13,220 nt of DNA from VAXT01 sp963774625 (GCA_963774625.1 CAVZFQ010000006.1:1-13220); one strand, 5' to 3'. Shown: positions 1 to 6,856, counted from the stretch's first letter. The notes: generated from the sequence alone by a model not told the origin. A program made the numbers and translations.

Positions 1-1
1 C

Positions 2-172
2 GAGACGTGGGCCCAGGCCCTCCTCAAGTGGGCGCTGTCGGACGAACGAATAGACGTGGTCATTCCGGCGACGTCGAAGCCGGCACGAACTGCAGAAAAC
101 GCGAGAGCCGGATCACCGCCGTGGCTGGGCCCCGAGGAGCGTGATCTGGTCGCGCGACTCGCCCGGACGTGA
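2..172 (+). CDS. Aldo/keto reductase, C-terminal fragment (5' end outside window)
   Basis: An open frame enters from the left edge and ends at TGA 170-172, giving 56 residues. The fragment begins with a helix reading ETWAQALLKWALSDERI, followed by a strand with VVIPATSKPART and then AENARAG and a PPWLGPEERDLVARLA end. This matches the last strand and C-terminal helices of the aldo/keto reductase barrel, where the IPATS/IPGTS strand and the following Arg and Glu-Asn contact the NADPH adenosine phosphate. The family reduces aldehydes or ketones with NADPH; the substrate cannot be inferred from this piece. No catalytic tetrad residue is in view because that lies upstream. Family assignment is fairly firm; specific function is unknown. 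Confidence 0.8.
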   Translation, partial: ETWAQALLKWALSDERIDVVIPATSKPARTAENARAGSPPWLGPEERDLVARLART

Positions 173-524
173 CCCTCTGGGCCATGTGGCTCGGGGCCGG
201 CCGCGTGCCACCCACCGCTTCAAGCCTAACGGTCGATTCCGCACCCGTGTGACACGCGAAGGTGCCGAAAGCGGGACTCCCCAGCCGCACGATGTTCATG
301 CCGCGCGCCCAGAGTACGGTCAGATCGAGTAGCGTGAGGGTCGTAACCTGCGGACTTCTGCGGAGGGGTTTTCTTTTTCGGGCGAACCTGGGCGGCTGAG
401 TGATCGGCCTGCCGGACACTGGCCGTCCTCCTCGCGGCACGCGGGCTGCTCCTCGTCGTCGACGCTAAGTGGTGGGTCGCGTGAGGAGTGAAGTTCGGTC
501 GGAAAACAATCAGAGGGGGAAGAA
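173..524. other. Gene-free stretch between aldo/keto reductase and collagen-like gene
   Basis: About 350 bases carry no frame with protein-like composition. The open frames seen on either strand here are low-complexity Arg/Pro/Ser translations typical of GC-rich shadows. No tRNA or clear rho-independent terminator was found. A short perfect palindrome, CGTGTGACACG (246-256), is flanked by GCACC (241-245) and GGTGC (261-265), which could be an operator or a chance match. A T-rich run near 367-378 has no convincing stem before it. The promoter of the downstream gene should lie here, but no good -35/-10 pair is visible. Confidence 0.5.
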
Positions 525-1430
525 ATGAGCATCAAGACCATCGTCGGGGTGGCGGGGGCGCTGCTTGCAGTAGTGGCGGTGTCCTCGGCCTTCGCCGGAG
601 ACTCAGCGAATACGCGGTCGCTCGGGGTGAGCAAGGGCGTCATCACCGCCTGCATCGAGACCCGCGGAGACAGCGAGACCCGCGGCGACATGAAGTTCAA
701 CAACTGCGGCCCAGGCTTCAGAAAGGTGTCCTGGAATCAGAAGGGCCTTCGCGGTCTGCGCGGCGTGCGTGGCGTCGCTACAGGCGTTCCGGGCCCACCC
801 GGAGCGACCGGCGCTACAGGCTCAGCCGGAGCAACCGGACCCGCTGGCCCGCAGGGCGTGGCCGGTCCCACTGGCCCACAGGGCCCACCTGGTACGCCCG
901 CCGCGACGCTGCTTCGCCTGAGCGGTGACTTCTCGGGGACGAACGCCAGTGTCGCTACGTCTCTCGACGGGGTGCAGTTCGGCCCGTATCCGAGCGGGGG
1001 CGCATGGGGTGGCTCGGTCCTCTACACCGGGGCCAACGGCCTCACTTTGGGAGCGATCAACCAACTGTCCTACACGGTCAAGCACTCGTCGGCGGACGAC
1101 AGCCCGATTGGCTCGCCGTACCTCCGAATCTTCCTACAGGGCGACACGCACGACGTGATCTTCGATGCGACGGAGTGCGCCACCGTCGTGCCGACCGAGG
1201 ACTCGTTCCACACCTACGAGGTCACGACCAGCAATGTCCGGTACGACGACGACTCCTGCGATGGCGTTCCGCCTGACCAGCAGCCGTGGGCGACGGTGAA
1301 GGCTGCCCACGCCACTGAGGTCATCAGCGGCATCTACATCACGACGGGGTTCGCAGGTGGCACTCCGCTCGCCGCGATCCTCCGCACGTTGCGCGTGAAC
1401 GGTGCGACGTTCACGTTCGGGTCGGCGTAG
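525..1430 (+). CDS. Secreted collagen-like protein with C-terminal beta-type domain
   Basis: 301 residues. The ATG follows a good Shine-Dalgarno (AGAGGGGGA, 512-520). Residues 1-24 form a signal peptide (SIK, then a hydrophobic core, ending AFA before Gly25), so the product is exported. Residues 39-73 form a small module with Cys43 and Cys61 that ends in the sequence SWNQKG; this Cys/SWN module before Gly-X-Y repeats recurs in secreted proteins of this bacterial group. Residues 74-125 are collagen triplets: three, then a one-residue interruption (GVAT), then thirteen including GPP, GPQ and GAT. Residues 126-301 are Gly/Thr/Ser-rich, with Cys218 and Cys245, and end with LRTLRVNGATFTFG, probably a beta sandwich for trimerisation or binding. 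The role is unknown; a surface or matrix structural protein is the simplest reading. Two RGD motifs occur at 47-49 and 53-55. The gene appears monocistronic, with a terminator directly after it. Confidence 0.85.
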   Translation: MSIKTIVGVAGALLAVVAVSSAFAGDSANTRSLGVSKGVITACIETRGDSETRGDMKFNNCGPGFRKVSWNQKGLRGLRGVRGVATGVPGPPGATGATGSAGATGPAGPQGVAGPTGPQGPPGTPAATLLRLSGDFSGTNASVATSLDGVQFGPYPSGGAWGGSVLYTGANGLTLGAINQLSYTVKHSSADDSPIGSPYLRIFLQGDTHDVIFDATECATVVPTEDSFHTYEVTTSNVRYDDDSCDGVPPDQQPWATVKAAHATEVISGIYITTGFAGGTPLAAILRTLRVNGATFTFGSA

Positions 1431-1445
1431 TCCAACTAGACCAAC

Positions 1446-1475
1446 GAGGGAGGGGCGTGCGAGCGCCCCTCCCTC
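1446..1475 (+). terminator. Rho-independent-type terminator after collagen-like gene
   Basis: A perfect 12-bp stem (GAGGGAGGGGCG at 1446-1457 pairing with 1464-1475) encloses a 6-nt loop and lies 15 nt past the stop codon. Only a short CCTTT follows, so the U-tract is weak, as is common in GC-rich actinobacteria. It separates the collagen-like gene from ald. Confidence 0.8.
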
Positions 1476-1548
1476 CTTTGACCTGGCATCACCTGAAAGC
1501 GCAGAAGCAAGCGGTATCTCGCCACGCCTGACGTAGCTGCGGCCAAGG

Positions 1549-1554
1549 TAAGGT
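1549..1554 (+). promoter_or_regulatory. Possible -10 element for ald
   Basis: TAAGGT fits the TAnnnT pattern and would start RNA near 1561, about 7 nt before the ald ATG. No clear -35 was found. The alternative is that AAGGTAAGG (1546-1554) is a distant ribosome binding site. This is weak, position-based support only. Confidence 0.3.
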
Positions 1555-1567
1555 TTCGCCCCTTGCG

Positions 1568-2692
1568 ATGAGGATCGGCGTTGCAAAAGAGATCAAGTCG
1601 GACGAGTACCGGGTGGCGCTCACGCCCGCCGGGGCTCGCGAGCTCGTCCAGCACGGCCACGACGTGCTCGTCGAGCGCGAAGCCGGCGAGGGCAGCGCCT
1701 TCCCGGACTCGGCGTACGAAGCCGTAGGCGCCTCCACCGTCTCGGTCGACGAGGTCTGGGGCGACGTCGAGCTGGTTCTCAAGGTCAAGGAGCCCATCCG
1801 GTCGGAGTACGGCCGCCTGCGCGAGGGTCTCGTGCTCTTCACGTATCTCCACCTCGCAGCCGACGAGGCGTTGACGCGCGCGCTGGTCGAGAGCGGCACG
1901 ACCGCCGTCGCGTACGAGACCGTGGAGACGGAGAACCGTGCGCTGCCTCTACTGGCCCCGATGAGCGAGATCGCGGGCCGTCTCGCGGCCCAGGCCGGCG
2001 CCTACTTCCTCGAGAAGCCGCTTGGGGGCCGCGGCCTCCTCCTGGGCGGCATTCCCGGCGTGGCGGCCGGCCAGGTCGTGGTCATCGGCGGCGGCATGGT
2101 CGGCTACAACTCCGCGCTGATCGCGCTCGGGCTCGGGGCGAACGTGACGATCCTCGAGCGCTCGATCGACCGCATGCGCCACCTCGAGGAGGTCCTCGGC
2201 ACGCGGGTGGGCCTGCTGATGTCGTCGAGCCTGCAGATCGAGGAATCCGTCGCCGAGGCGGACGTGGTCATCGGCGCGGTTCTCATCCCCGGCGCGCTCG
2301 CGCCGAAGCTCGTCACGCGGGAGATGGTCGCGGGGATGAAGGAGGGCTCGGTCGTGTGCGACGTCGCCATCGACCAGGGTGGTTGCTTCGAGACGTCGCA
2401 CGCAACGACCCATTCCGAGCCCGTCTACGTGGTCGACGGCGTGACCCACTACTGCGTCGCGAACATGCCCGGAGCGGTTCCGATCACCTCCACCAAGGCG
2501 CTCACGAACGCAACCCTTCCCTATGTCGAGTCGATCGCGGACATGGGTCTTCGAGAGGCGGTCGCGCGGGACCCGGCCCTCGCCCGCGGCGTCAACGTGC
2601 TCGAGGGCAAGGTCACCTACGAAGCGGTCGCCGAGGCTCATGGTCTCGACTATGGACCGCTCGAAGACGTCCTTCCGCTCTCGCCCGTCTAG
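1568..2692 (+). CDS. ald: Alanine dehydrogenase
   Basis: 374 residues, the full family length. It catalyses NAD-dependent, reversible oxidative deamination of L-alanine to pyruvate and ammonia in the cytoplasm. The N-terminus MRIGVAKEIKSDEYRVALTP is diagnostic and fixes the ATG. Substrate-site residues Arg15, Lys74 (in LVLKVKEP) and His95 (in FTYLHLA) are present. The Rossmann glycine motif (VVIGGGMVGYNSA, about 171-183) follows the conserved GIPGV, and the catalytic Asp269 sits in CDVAIDQGG, with NMPGAVP at 299-305. The acidic residue at the end of the second Rossmann strand (ILER, Glu197) is Glu where Asp is usual, which should still favour NAD over NADP. It stands alone between a terminator and a minus-strand small ORF. 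Candidate roles are nitrogen or redox balance at low oxygen, as known for actinobacterial Ald, but nothing here shows the regulation. Confidence 0.96.
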   Translation: MRIGVAKEIKSDEYRVALTPAGARELVQHGHDVLVEREAGEGSAFPDSAYEAVGASTVSVDEVWGDVELVLKVKEPIRSEYGRLREGLVLFTYLHLAADEALTRALVESGTTAVAYETVETENRALPLLAPMSEIAGRLAAQAGAYFLEKPLGGRGLLLGGIPGVAAGQVVVIGGGMVGYNSALIALGLGANVTILERSIDRMRHLEEVLGTRVGLLMSSSLQIEESVAEADVVIGAVLIPGALAPKLVTREMVAGMKEGSVVCDVAIDQGGCFETSHATTHSEPVYVVDGVTHYCVANMPGAVPITSTKALTNATLPYVESIADMGLREAVARDPALARGVNVLEGKVTYEAVAEAHGLDYGPLEDVLPLSPV

Positions 2693-2695
2693 GTA

Positions 2696-2842
2696 CTAGG
2701 ACTCGGGTGTCGGCTCGGGCTTTTGTCGCAGGCGGCGCAAGACGGCGTCGGCTTGGACGACCAGCCACGTGATGCCTGCGGCGAGCCCGACAACGCAGGC
2801 AACGAAGATGACGAGTCCGATGAGACCGATGGCGGTGTCCAC
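2696..2842 (-). CDS. Small single-pass membrane protein (48 aa), unknown function
   Basis: On the minus strand a GTG at 2842 opens a 48-residue frame ending at TAG 2698-2696. The product begins MDTAIGLIGLVIFVACVVGL and continues as one long hydrophobic segment to about residue 29 (ITWLVV). It then has a basic stretch (LRRLRQK, about 38-44) and a short acidic/proline tail (PEPTPES). This is the layout of a one-pass membrane protein with a cytoplasmic basic tail. About 81% of codons end in G or C, like the neighbouring genes. A TATTCT -10 box lies 9 nt before the start on the minus strand, shared with the deoB promoter. I do not recognise a family. It starts divergently from deoB and its stop lies 3 nt beyond the end of ald. 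The main doubt is its size. Confidence 0.6.
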   Translation of the reverse strand: MDTAIGLIGLVIFVACVVGLAAGITWLVVQADAVLRRLRQKPEPTPES

Positions 2843-2849
2843 GACCGAC

Positions 2850-2858
2850 CTAGAATAG
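2850..2858. promoter_or_regulatory. Symmetric divergent -10 element (deoB / small membrane protein)
   Basis: CTAGAATAG reads as TAGAAT on the plus strand (2851-2856), exactly 6 nt before the deoB ATG, the classic leaderless geometry. On the minus strand it reads as TATTCT (2857-2852), placing a start near 2845, three bases before the GTG of the small membrane protein. No strong -35 is visible on either side. deoB has no Shine-Dalgarno, which supports leaderless translation. Confidence 0.65.
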
Positions 2859-2862
2859 CCCC

Positions 2863-4029
2863 ATGCCCCGCGCCTGCGTCATCGTGCTTGACGCGGTCGG
2901 AGCGGGAGCGTTGCCCGACGCGGCAGAGTTCGGAGACGAAGGCTCCGACACGCTCGGCAACGTCGCCCGCGCCGTCGGCGGTCTCGACCTGCCCAATCTC
3001 GAAGCGCTGGGGCTCGGGAATGTCGAGCCGCTGGAAGGTTGCCCGCCCCAGCCGGGCGCGCCCGCCGTGGCCGGGCGCCTCGTCGAGCGGTCGAAGGGCA
3101 AGGACACCAGCACGGGCCACTGGGAGCTGATGGGCATCGTCACGCCGACGGCGATGCCCACCTATCCGCACGGGTTCCCGTTCGAGGTCATCGACCCGTT
3201 CTCGCACCGCACGGGCCGGGGCGTGATCGGCAACAAGGCCGCCTCGGGCACGGAGATCATCGAGGAGCTCGGCGAAGAGCACCAGCGCACCGGGAAGTGG
3301 ATCGTCTACACATCCGCCGACTCGGTCTTCCAGATCGCGGCCCACGTCGAGACGATCCCGCTCGACGAGCTCTACCGCGCCTGCGAGATCGCGCGCGAGA
3401 TCCTCACCGACAAGCACGCCGTCGGCCGTGTGATCGCCCGGCCCTTCGAGGGCGAGCCGGGGAACTACACGCGCACTGCCGACCGTCACGATTGGTCGCT
3501 CAAGCCGAAGCAGCCCAACTATCTCTCCTACGTTCGCGAGGCCGGCAAGGAGGTCCACGGCGTCGGGAAGATCCGCGACATCTTCGCGGGGTACGACATC
3601 GACCACTCGCACACGACGAAGTCGAACGTCGAGGGGATCAAGAAGACCGAGGAGCTCCTGCGCGAGCTCGACGACGGCTTCGTCTTCACCAATCTCGTCG
3701 AGACGGACATGCTCTGGGGACACCGCAACGACCCCGTGAACTTTCACCGCTGCCTGCAGGACTTCGATCGCCGGCTGCCCGACCTGCTCGACGCGCTGCG
3801 GCCGGGCGACATCCTGATCCTGACGTCCGATCACGGATGTGACCCGACGACGCCGTCCACCGACCATTCGCGCGAGCACGCGCTGCTGCTCTCGTACGTC
3901 GAGGGGCGCAATGCCTCGGGCCAGATCCACGAGGGCGAGTTCGCGGATGTGGGCGCCACGGTCAACGCGTGGCTCGGCGGCAAGGGACCCGGGCGGAAGC
4001 TCCCAGGCCTACCGATCGTCGAATCGTGA
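2863..4029 (+). CDS. deoB: Phosphopentomutase
   Basis: 388 residues, normal length. It interconverts (deoxy)ribose 1-phosphate and 5-phosphate, linking nucleoside phosphorolysis to the pentose phosphate pathway; cytoplasmic, Mn-dependent, alkaline phosphatase superfamily. The N-terminal metal motif is VIVLDAVGAG with Asp10. The phosphorylated threonine is Thr84 in the family signature KDTSTGHWE (80-88). Further metal ligands fit Asp282 and His287 (ETDMLWGHRNDP), Asp323-His324 (LTSDHGCDPTTPSTDH) and His335. The cap domain lies between about residues 95 and 215. The ATG is chosen because it lies exactly at leaderless spacing from TAGAAT and the protein starts at the first strand. Its stop overlaps the next gene by the 4-bp GTGA. 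It leads an operon with deoA two genes downstream, which makes its substrate. Confidence 0.97.
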   Translation: MPRACVIVLDAVGAGALPDAAEFGDEGSDTLGNVARAVGGLDLPNLEALGLGNVEPLEGCPPQPGAPAVAGRLVERSKGKDTSTGHWELMGIVTPTAMPTYPHGFPFEVIDPFSHRTGRGVIGNKAASGTEIIEELGEEHQRTGKWIVYTSADSVFQIAAHVETIPLDELYRACEIAREILTDKHAVGRVIARPFEGEPGNYTRTADRHDWSLKPKQPNYLSYVREAGKEVHGVGKIRDIFAGYDIDHSHTTKSNVEGIKKTEELLRELDDGFVFTNLVETDMLWGHRNDPVNFHRCLQDFDRRLPDLLDALRPGDILILTSDHGCDPTTPSTDHSREHALLLSYVEGRNASGQIHEGEFADVGATVNAWLGGKGPGRKLPGLPIVES

Positions 4030-4730
4030 AGCAAGACGACCCCGGAGTCGTCCAGGCGGAGTATGTGGACGAGCGGCGCCTCGCAGCGAGGAAAGCCGCG
4101 CATCGCTTCGGCGAGGGCCCGGACGCCAGGGACATGGCCTTCAACGCCATCGCAGAGGCCTCTCCCGAGCGCTATCTCGAAGTCGGCTGCGGTGAAGGCG
4201 AGCTCGCCGCGCGCGTGCAGCGGGAGCTCGGCAGCAAGGTCGTCGCGCTCGACCAGTCGGAACGAATGGTCGAGCTGACGCGCGTGCGGGGCGTGCAGAC
4301 GGTCGCCGGCGACGTCCAGGCGCTTCCGTTCGAAGACGAGGAGTTCGACTGCGCCGCCGCCGCTTGGATGCTCTACCACGTGACCGATGTCGACCGAGCC
4401 CTGGGCGAGCTCGCCCGTGTGCTCAGGCGACCTGGACGGCTCGTGGCGGTCACGAACGGGCGGGACCACCTGCGGGAGCTCGAGGACCTGCTCGACTTCG
4501 AGCCTCGGCACACGACCTTCGACGCCGAGGACGCAGAGGAGCTGCTCTCTCCGCACTTCGAGCGGGTGGAGGCGCGCGACGCAGCAGGCTGGCTCGTCTT
4601 TCCCGGCAGGGCCGATGCGCAGGCGTACGTCGACGCAACCATCATCTTCGCCGAGCGGGAGCTGCCCGACTTCCAGGGGCCGCTGCGAGTTCGAAGAACG
4701 CCCGTCGTCCTGGTCGCGGACAAGCTGTGA
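4026..4730 (+). CDS. Class I SAM-dependent methyltransferase (type 11-like)
   Basis: 234 residues from a GTG at 4026 that overlaps the deoB stop as GTGA; upstream in-frame ATGs would run inside deoB and are unlikely. Motif I for S-adenosylmethionine is YLEVGCGEGE (50-59). Asp76 in VVALDQSE would bind the ribose of SAM, and GDVQALPFEDEEFD (95-108) carries the adenine-contacting acidic residue and the strand-4 region. AWMLYHVTDVDRALGELARVLRRPGRL is the typical post-I/strand-5 stretch of methyltransferase family 11. The C-terminal third (about 150-234) is a substrate cap with no family I can name. The acceptor is unknown. The next gene, deoA, starts inside its stop codon, so the two are translationally coupled and the protein is made together with nucleoside-salvage enzymes. 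A nucleoside-, nucleobase- or small-molecule substrate is possible but unproven. Confidence 0.85.
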   Translation: MKQDDPGVVQAEYVDERRLAARKAAHRFGEGPDARDMAFNAIAEASPERYLEVGCGEGELAARVQRELGSKVVALDQSERMVELTRVRGVQTVAGDVQALPFEDEEFDCAAAAWMLYHVTDVDRALGELARVLRRPGRLVAVTNGRDHLRELEDLLDFEPRHTTFDAEDAEELLSPHFERVEARDAAGWLVFPGRADAQAYVDATIIFAERELPDFQGPLRVRRTPVVLVADKL

Positions 4731-6028
4731 TCCGCCCTGCCGAACTGATCGAGCGCAAGCGCGACGGCGGCGAGCTCGCGCCCGAGGAGCTGACGGAGCT
4801 CATCCTCGGGCACGCGAGCGGGGAGATTCCCGACTACCAGCTGGCGGCCTTCTGCATGGCCGTGTACTTCCGTGGGATGACGACGACGGAGACGTACGCG
4901 ATGACCGATGCGATGGTGCGGAGCGGTGTCACGCTCGACCTGCACGGAGCGCTCGGTCGCCGCGTGGTCGACAAGCACTCGACGGGGGGAGTGGGGGACA
5001 AGACCTCGATCCTCGTCGCGCCGGTCGTCGCAGCCTCCGGCGTTCCCTTCGGGAAGATGAGCGGACGAGGCCTGGGTCACACGGGCGGCACGCTCGACAA
5101 GCTCGAATCGATCCCCGGTTTCCGGGTCGAGCTCTCGAAGGAGGAGTTCGTCGCCCAGGTTCGCGATGTCGGGCTTGCGATCGTCGGGCAGTCACCCGAC
5201 CTCGTGCCTGCGGACAAGCGCCTCTACGCGCTTCGCGACGTGACCGGGACCGTGGACAGCATCCCGCTGATCGCCGCGAGCATCATGTCCAAGAAGATCG
5301 CCGCCGGCGCCGACGCGATCGTGCTCGACGTCAAGGTCGGTGACGGGGCCTTCATGAAGTCGATCGACGATGCCCGCAAGCTCGCGGAAGCAATGGCCCA
5401 GCTCGGGGAGCGAGCGAACCGGCGGGTCGTCGCCCTGCTGACGGACATGGACCAGCCGCTCGGGTGGGCGATCGGCAACGCGCTGGAGGTCGAGGAGGCG
5501 CGCCAGACGCTGGCGGGCGCAGAGGCGCCAACCGATCTGTTCTCGCTCACGGTGCAGGCCGCCGGCCGCCTGATTGCGCTCTCTGATCTCGGCGTCGACG
5601 AGCAGGAGGGCATGCGTCGCGCCGAGCAGGCGATCGAGAACGGCTCCGCGCTCGAGGCCTACGAGCGCTGGATCACAGCGCAGGGCGGTGACCCTTCACT
5701 CGACGTGCTTCCCCGTGCGCCGATCGTCCGGGACGTCACGGCCGAAGGCGAGGGTTACATCACCGAGGTCTCAGCGATCGGCCTCGGCCGCGCGGCGCTC
5801 GAGCTCGGCGCCGGCCGCCGCACAAAGGACGACGCGATCGACCACGCGGTCGGCATCCGCTGCTTCGCCAAGCGCGGTGACTCCGTGAGCCCGGGTCAAC
5901 TACTCGCCGAGCTTCACGTCCGCGACGAGGATGCCGCCGACTGGGCCGCAGGCCAGGTGCGGGCGCACATCGCACTGTCCGCCGACCCGCCGCCGCTGAG
6001 GTCGATCGTCCTCGAAACCATCGGGTAG
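4727..6028 (+). CDS. deoA: Pyrimidine-nucleoside (thymidine) phosphorylase
   Basis: 433 residues from the GTG at 4727, overlapping the previous stop as GTGA. The frame is open for another 121 codons upstream, but that part lies inside the methyltransferase and is not protein-like. It cleaves pyrimidine (deoxy)nucleosides with phosphate to base and (deoxy)ribose 1-phosphate, the substrate of DeoB. Diagnostic motifs are KHSTGGVGDKTS (83-94, phosphate and K+ site), SGRGLGHTGGTLDKLE (112-127, the family signature), and ALRDVTGTVDSIPLIAASIMSKK (168-190), with base-contacting Arg170, Ser185 and Lys189. DVKVGDGAFMK follows at 201-211. The N-terminal helical domain, central alpha/beta domain and C-terminal domain (from about 335) are complete. 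The sequence resembles the broad pyrimidine-nucleoside type (Pdp) of Gram-positives as much as DeoA, so thymidine versus uridine preference is open. Confidence 0.95.
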   Translation: MIRPAELIERKRDGGELAPEELTELILGHASGEIPDYQLAAFCMAVYFRGMTTTETYAMTDAMVRSGVTLDLHGALGRRVVDKHSTGGVGDKTSILVAPVVAASGVPFGKMSGRGLGHTGGTLDKLESIPGFRVELSKEEFVAQVRDVGLAIVGQSPDLVPADKRLYALRDVTGTVDSIPLIAASIMSKKIAAGADAIVLDVKVGDGAFMKSIDDARKLAEAMAQLGERANRRVVALLTDMDQPLGWAIGNALEVEEARQTLAGAEAPTDLFSLTVQAAGRLIALSDLGVDEQEGMRRAEQAIENGSALEAYERWITAQGGDPSLDVLPRAPIVRDVTAEGEGYITEVSAIGLGRAALELGAGRRTKDDAIDHAVGIRCFAKRGDSVSPGQLLAELHVRDEDAADWAAGQVRAHIALSADPPPLRSIVLETIG

Positions 6029-6031
6029 CGC

Positions 6032-6856
6032 GTGCCCGAGCTGCCAGAGGTCGAGACGATCCGCGTCGGGCTCGAGCCGAAGCTCGTGGGGCGCCGCTTC
6101 GACCGTGTCGAGATCAACGACTTCCGCCTCACGCGCCCGCATGATCCGCTGGAGGTCGCTGCCGAGCTCCAGGGAGAACGCATCGCAGCCGTCGAACGCC
6201 GCGGCAAGTATCTGGTTTTTCGATTCGAGAGCGGTCGGGTGCTCCTGGTTCACCTCCGGATGACGGGGGGCTTTCGGCACGCGCGTCAAGGAGTCGAGAG
6301 CGAGGATCCCTACCGGCGAGCTGTTGTCAGATTAGACGACGGTTCGGATGTCGCGTACCGCGACGTCCGCCGCTTCGGCACCTGGTTGCTGCTGGAGCCG
6401 GGCGAGCTCGAGCCGTACCTCGAGACCCGCGTGGGCGAGGAGCTGCTCGACCGCAGGCTCTCGGCAAAGGCGATCCAACCTCTCCTCGCCCGGCGCCGGG
6501 CTCCGATCAAAGCGGTTCTCCTCGACCAGCGCGTCTTCGCCGGCGTCGGAAACATCTATGCGGACGAAGCGCTCTGGTGGGCGCGGATCCACCCCCTGCG
6601 CGCGGCGGCGACCCTCGACCTCGCCGAGACCAGGCGTCTTCTGCAGGGCATCCGCAAGTCGCTCACGTACGGGATCGCCCGCCAGGGTGCGACGCTACGC
6701 GACTACCGCGGCGCCGATGGGCGCTCCGGCTCCATGCAGCGGGAGTTCCGGGTCTACGGCCGGGCAGGCGAGCCCTGCACCCGTTGCGGCACGCCGATCG
6801 AGAAGACGCGAGCCGGCGGCCGCGGTACCTGGTACTGCCCGAGCTGTCAGCAGTAA
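6032..6856 (+). CDS. mutM: Formamidopyrimidine-DNA glycosylase (bifunctional AP lyase)
   Basis: 274 residues, GTG start 3 nt after the deoA stop. The start is fixed because the enzyme needs Pro as the residue after Met: MPELPEVET gives the catalytic Pro2 and Glu3. It excises oxidised purines such as 8-oxoguanine and cuts the abasic strand by beta/delta elimination. Lys59 (in RRGKYL) fits the conserved active-site lysine. Met77 (HLRMTG), Arg113 and Phe115 (DVRRFG) form the triad that fills the gap left by the flipped base. Asn174 lies in GVGNIYADE of the helix-two-turn-helix. The C-terminal zinc finger has Cys249, Cys252, Cys269 and Cys272, and Arg264 in GGRGTWYC binds the lesion phosphate. 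It probably shares the deo transcript. No key residue is missing. Confidence 0.97.
   Translation: MPELPEVETIRVGLEPKLVGRRFDRVEINDFRLTRPHDPLEVAAELQGERIAAVERRGKYLVFRFESGRVLLVHLRMTGGFRHARQGVESEDPYRRAVVRLDDGSDVAYRDVRRFGTWLLLEPGELEPYLETRVGEELLDRRLSAKAIQPLLARRRAPIKAVLLDQRVFAGVGNIYADEALWWARIHPLRAAATLDLAETRRLLQGIRKSLTYGIARQGATLRDYRGADGRSGSMQREFRVYGRAGEPCTRCGTPIEKTRAGGRGTWYCPSCQQ

Noticed and set aside
174..218. Imperfect hairpin (GTGGC ... GCCAC around GGCCGGCC) as terminator of the aldo/keto reductase gene
   Set aside because: Short outer stem, long loop and no T-run; not distinguishable from GC-rich background.
781..900. Repetitive Gly-codon tract as a CRISPR or tandem DNA repeat
   Set aside because: The periodicity is 9 bp from collagen Gly-X-Y codons, with no spacers or conserved repeat unit.
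1949..2641. 230-codon minus-strand frame across ald
   Set aside because: Antisense to a complete alanine dehydrogenase; composition is His/Asp/Arg-rich without motifs.
3039..3842. 267-codon plus-strand frame inside deoB
   Set aside because: Arg/Pro/His-rich shadow frame of deoB.
2689..3930. 413-codon open frame on the minus strand across deoB
   Set aside because: It lies antisense to a gene with complete catalytic motifs and its translation is Arg/Asp/Val-rich with no recognisable motif, as expected from GC-rich codon bias.
3969..4025. Earlier ATG for the methyltransferase inside deoB
   Set aside because: It would overlap deoB by about 60 bases; the GTG at 4026 gives the 4-bp overlap that is repeated at the next junction.
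4364..4726. Upstream extension of the deoA frame by 121 codons
   Set aside because: It overlaps the methyltransferase and is Arg/Ala/Gly-rich; the GTG at 4727 gives the normal family start.
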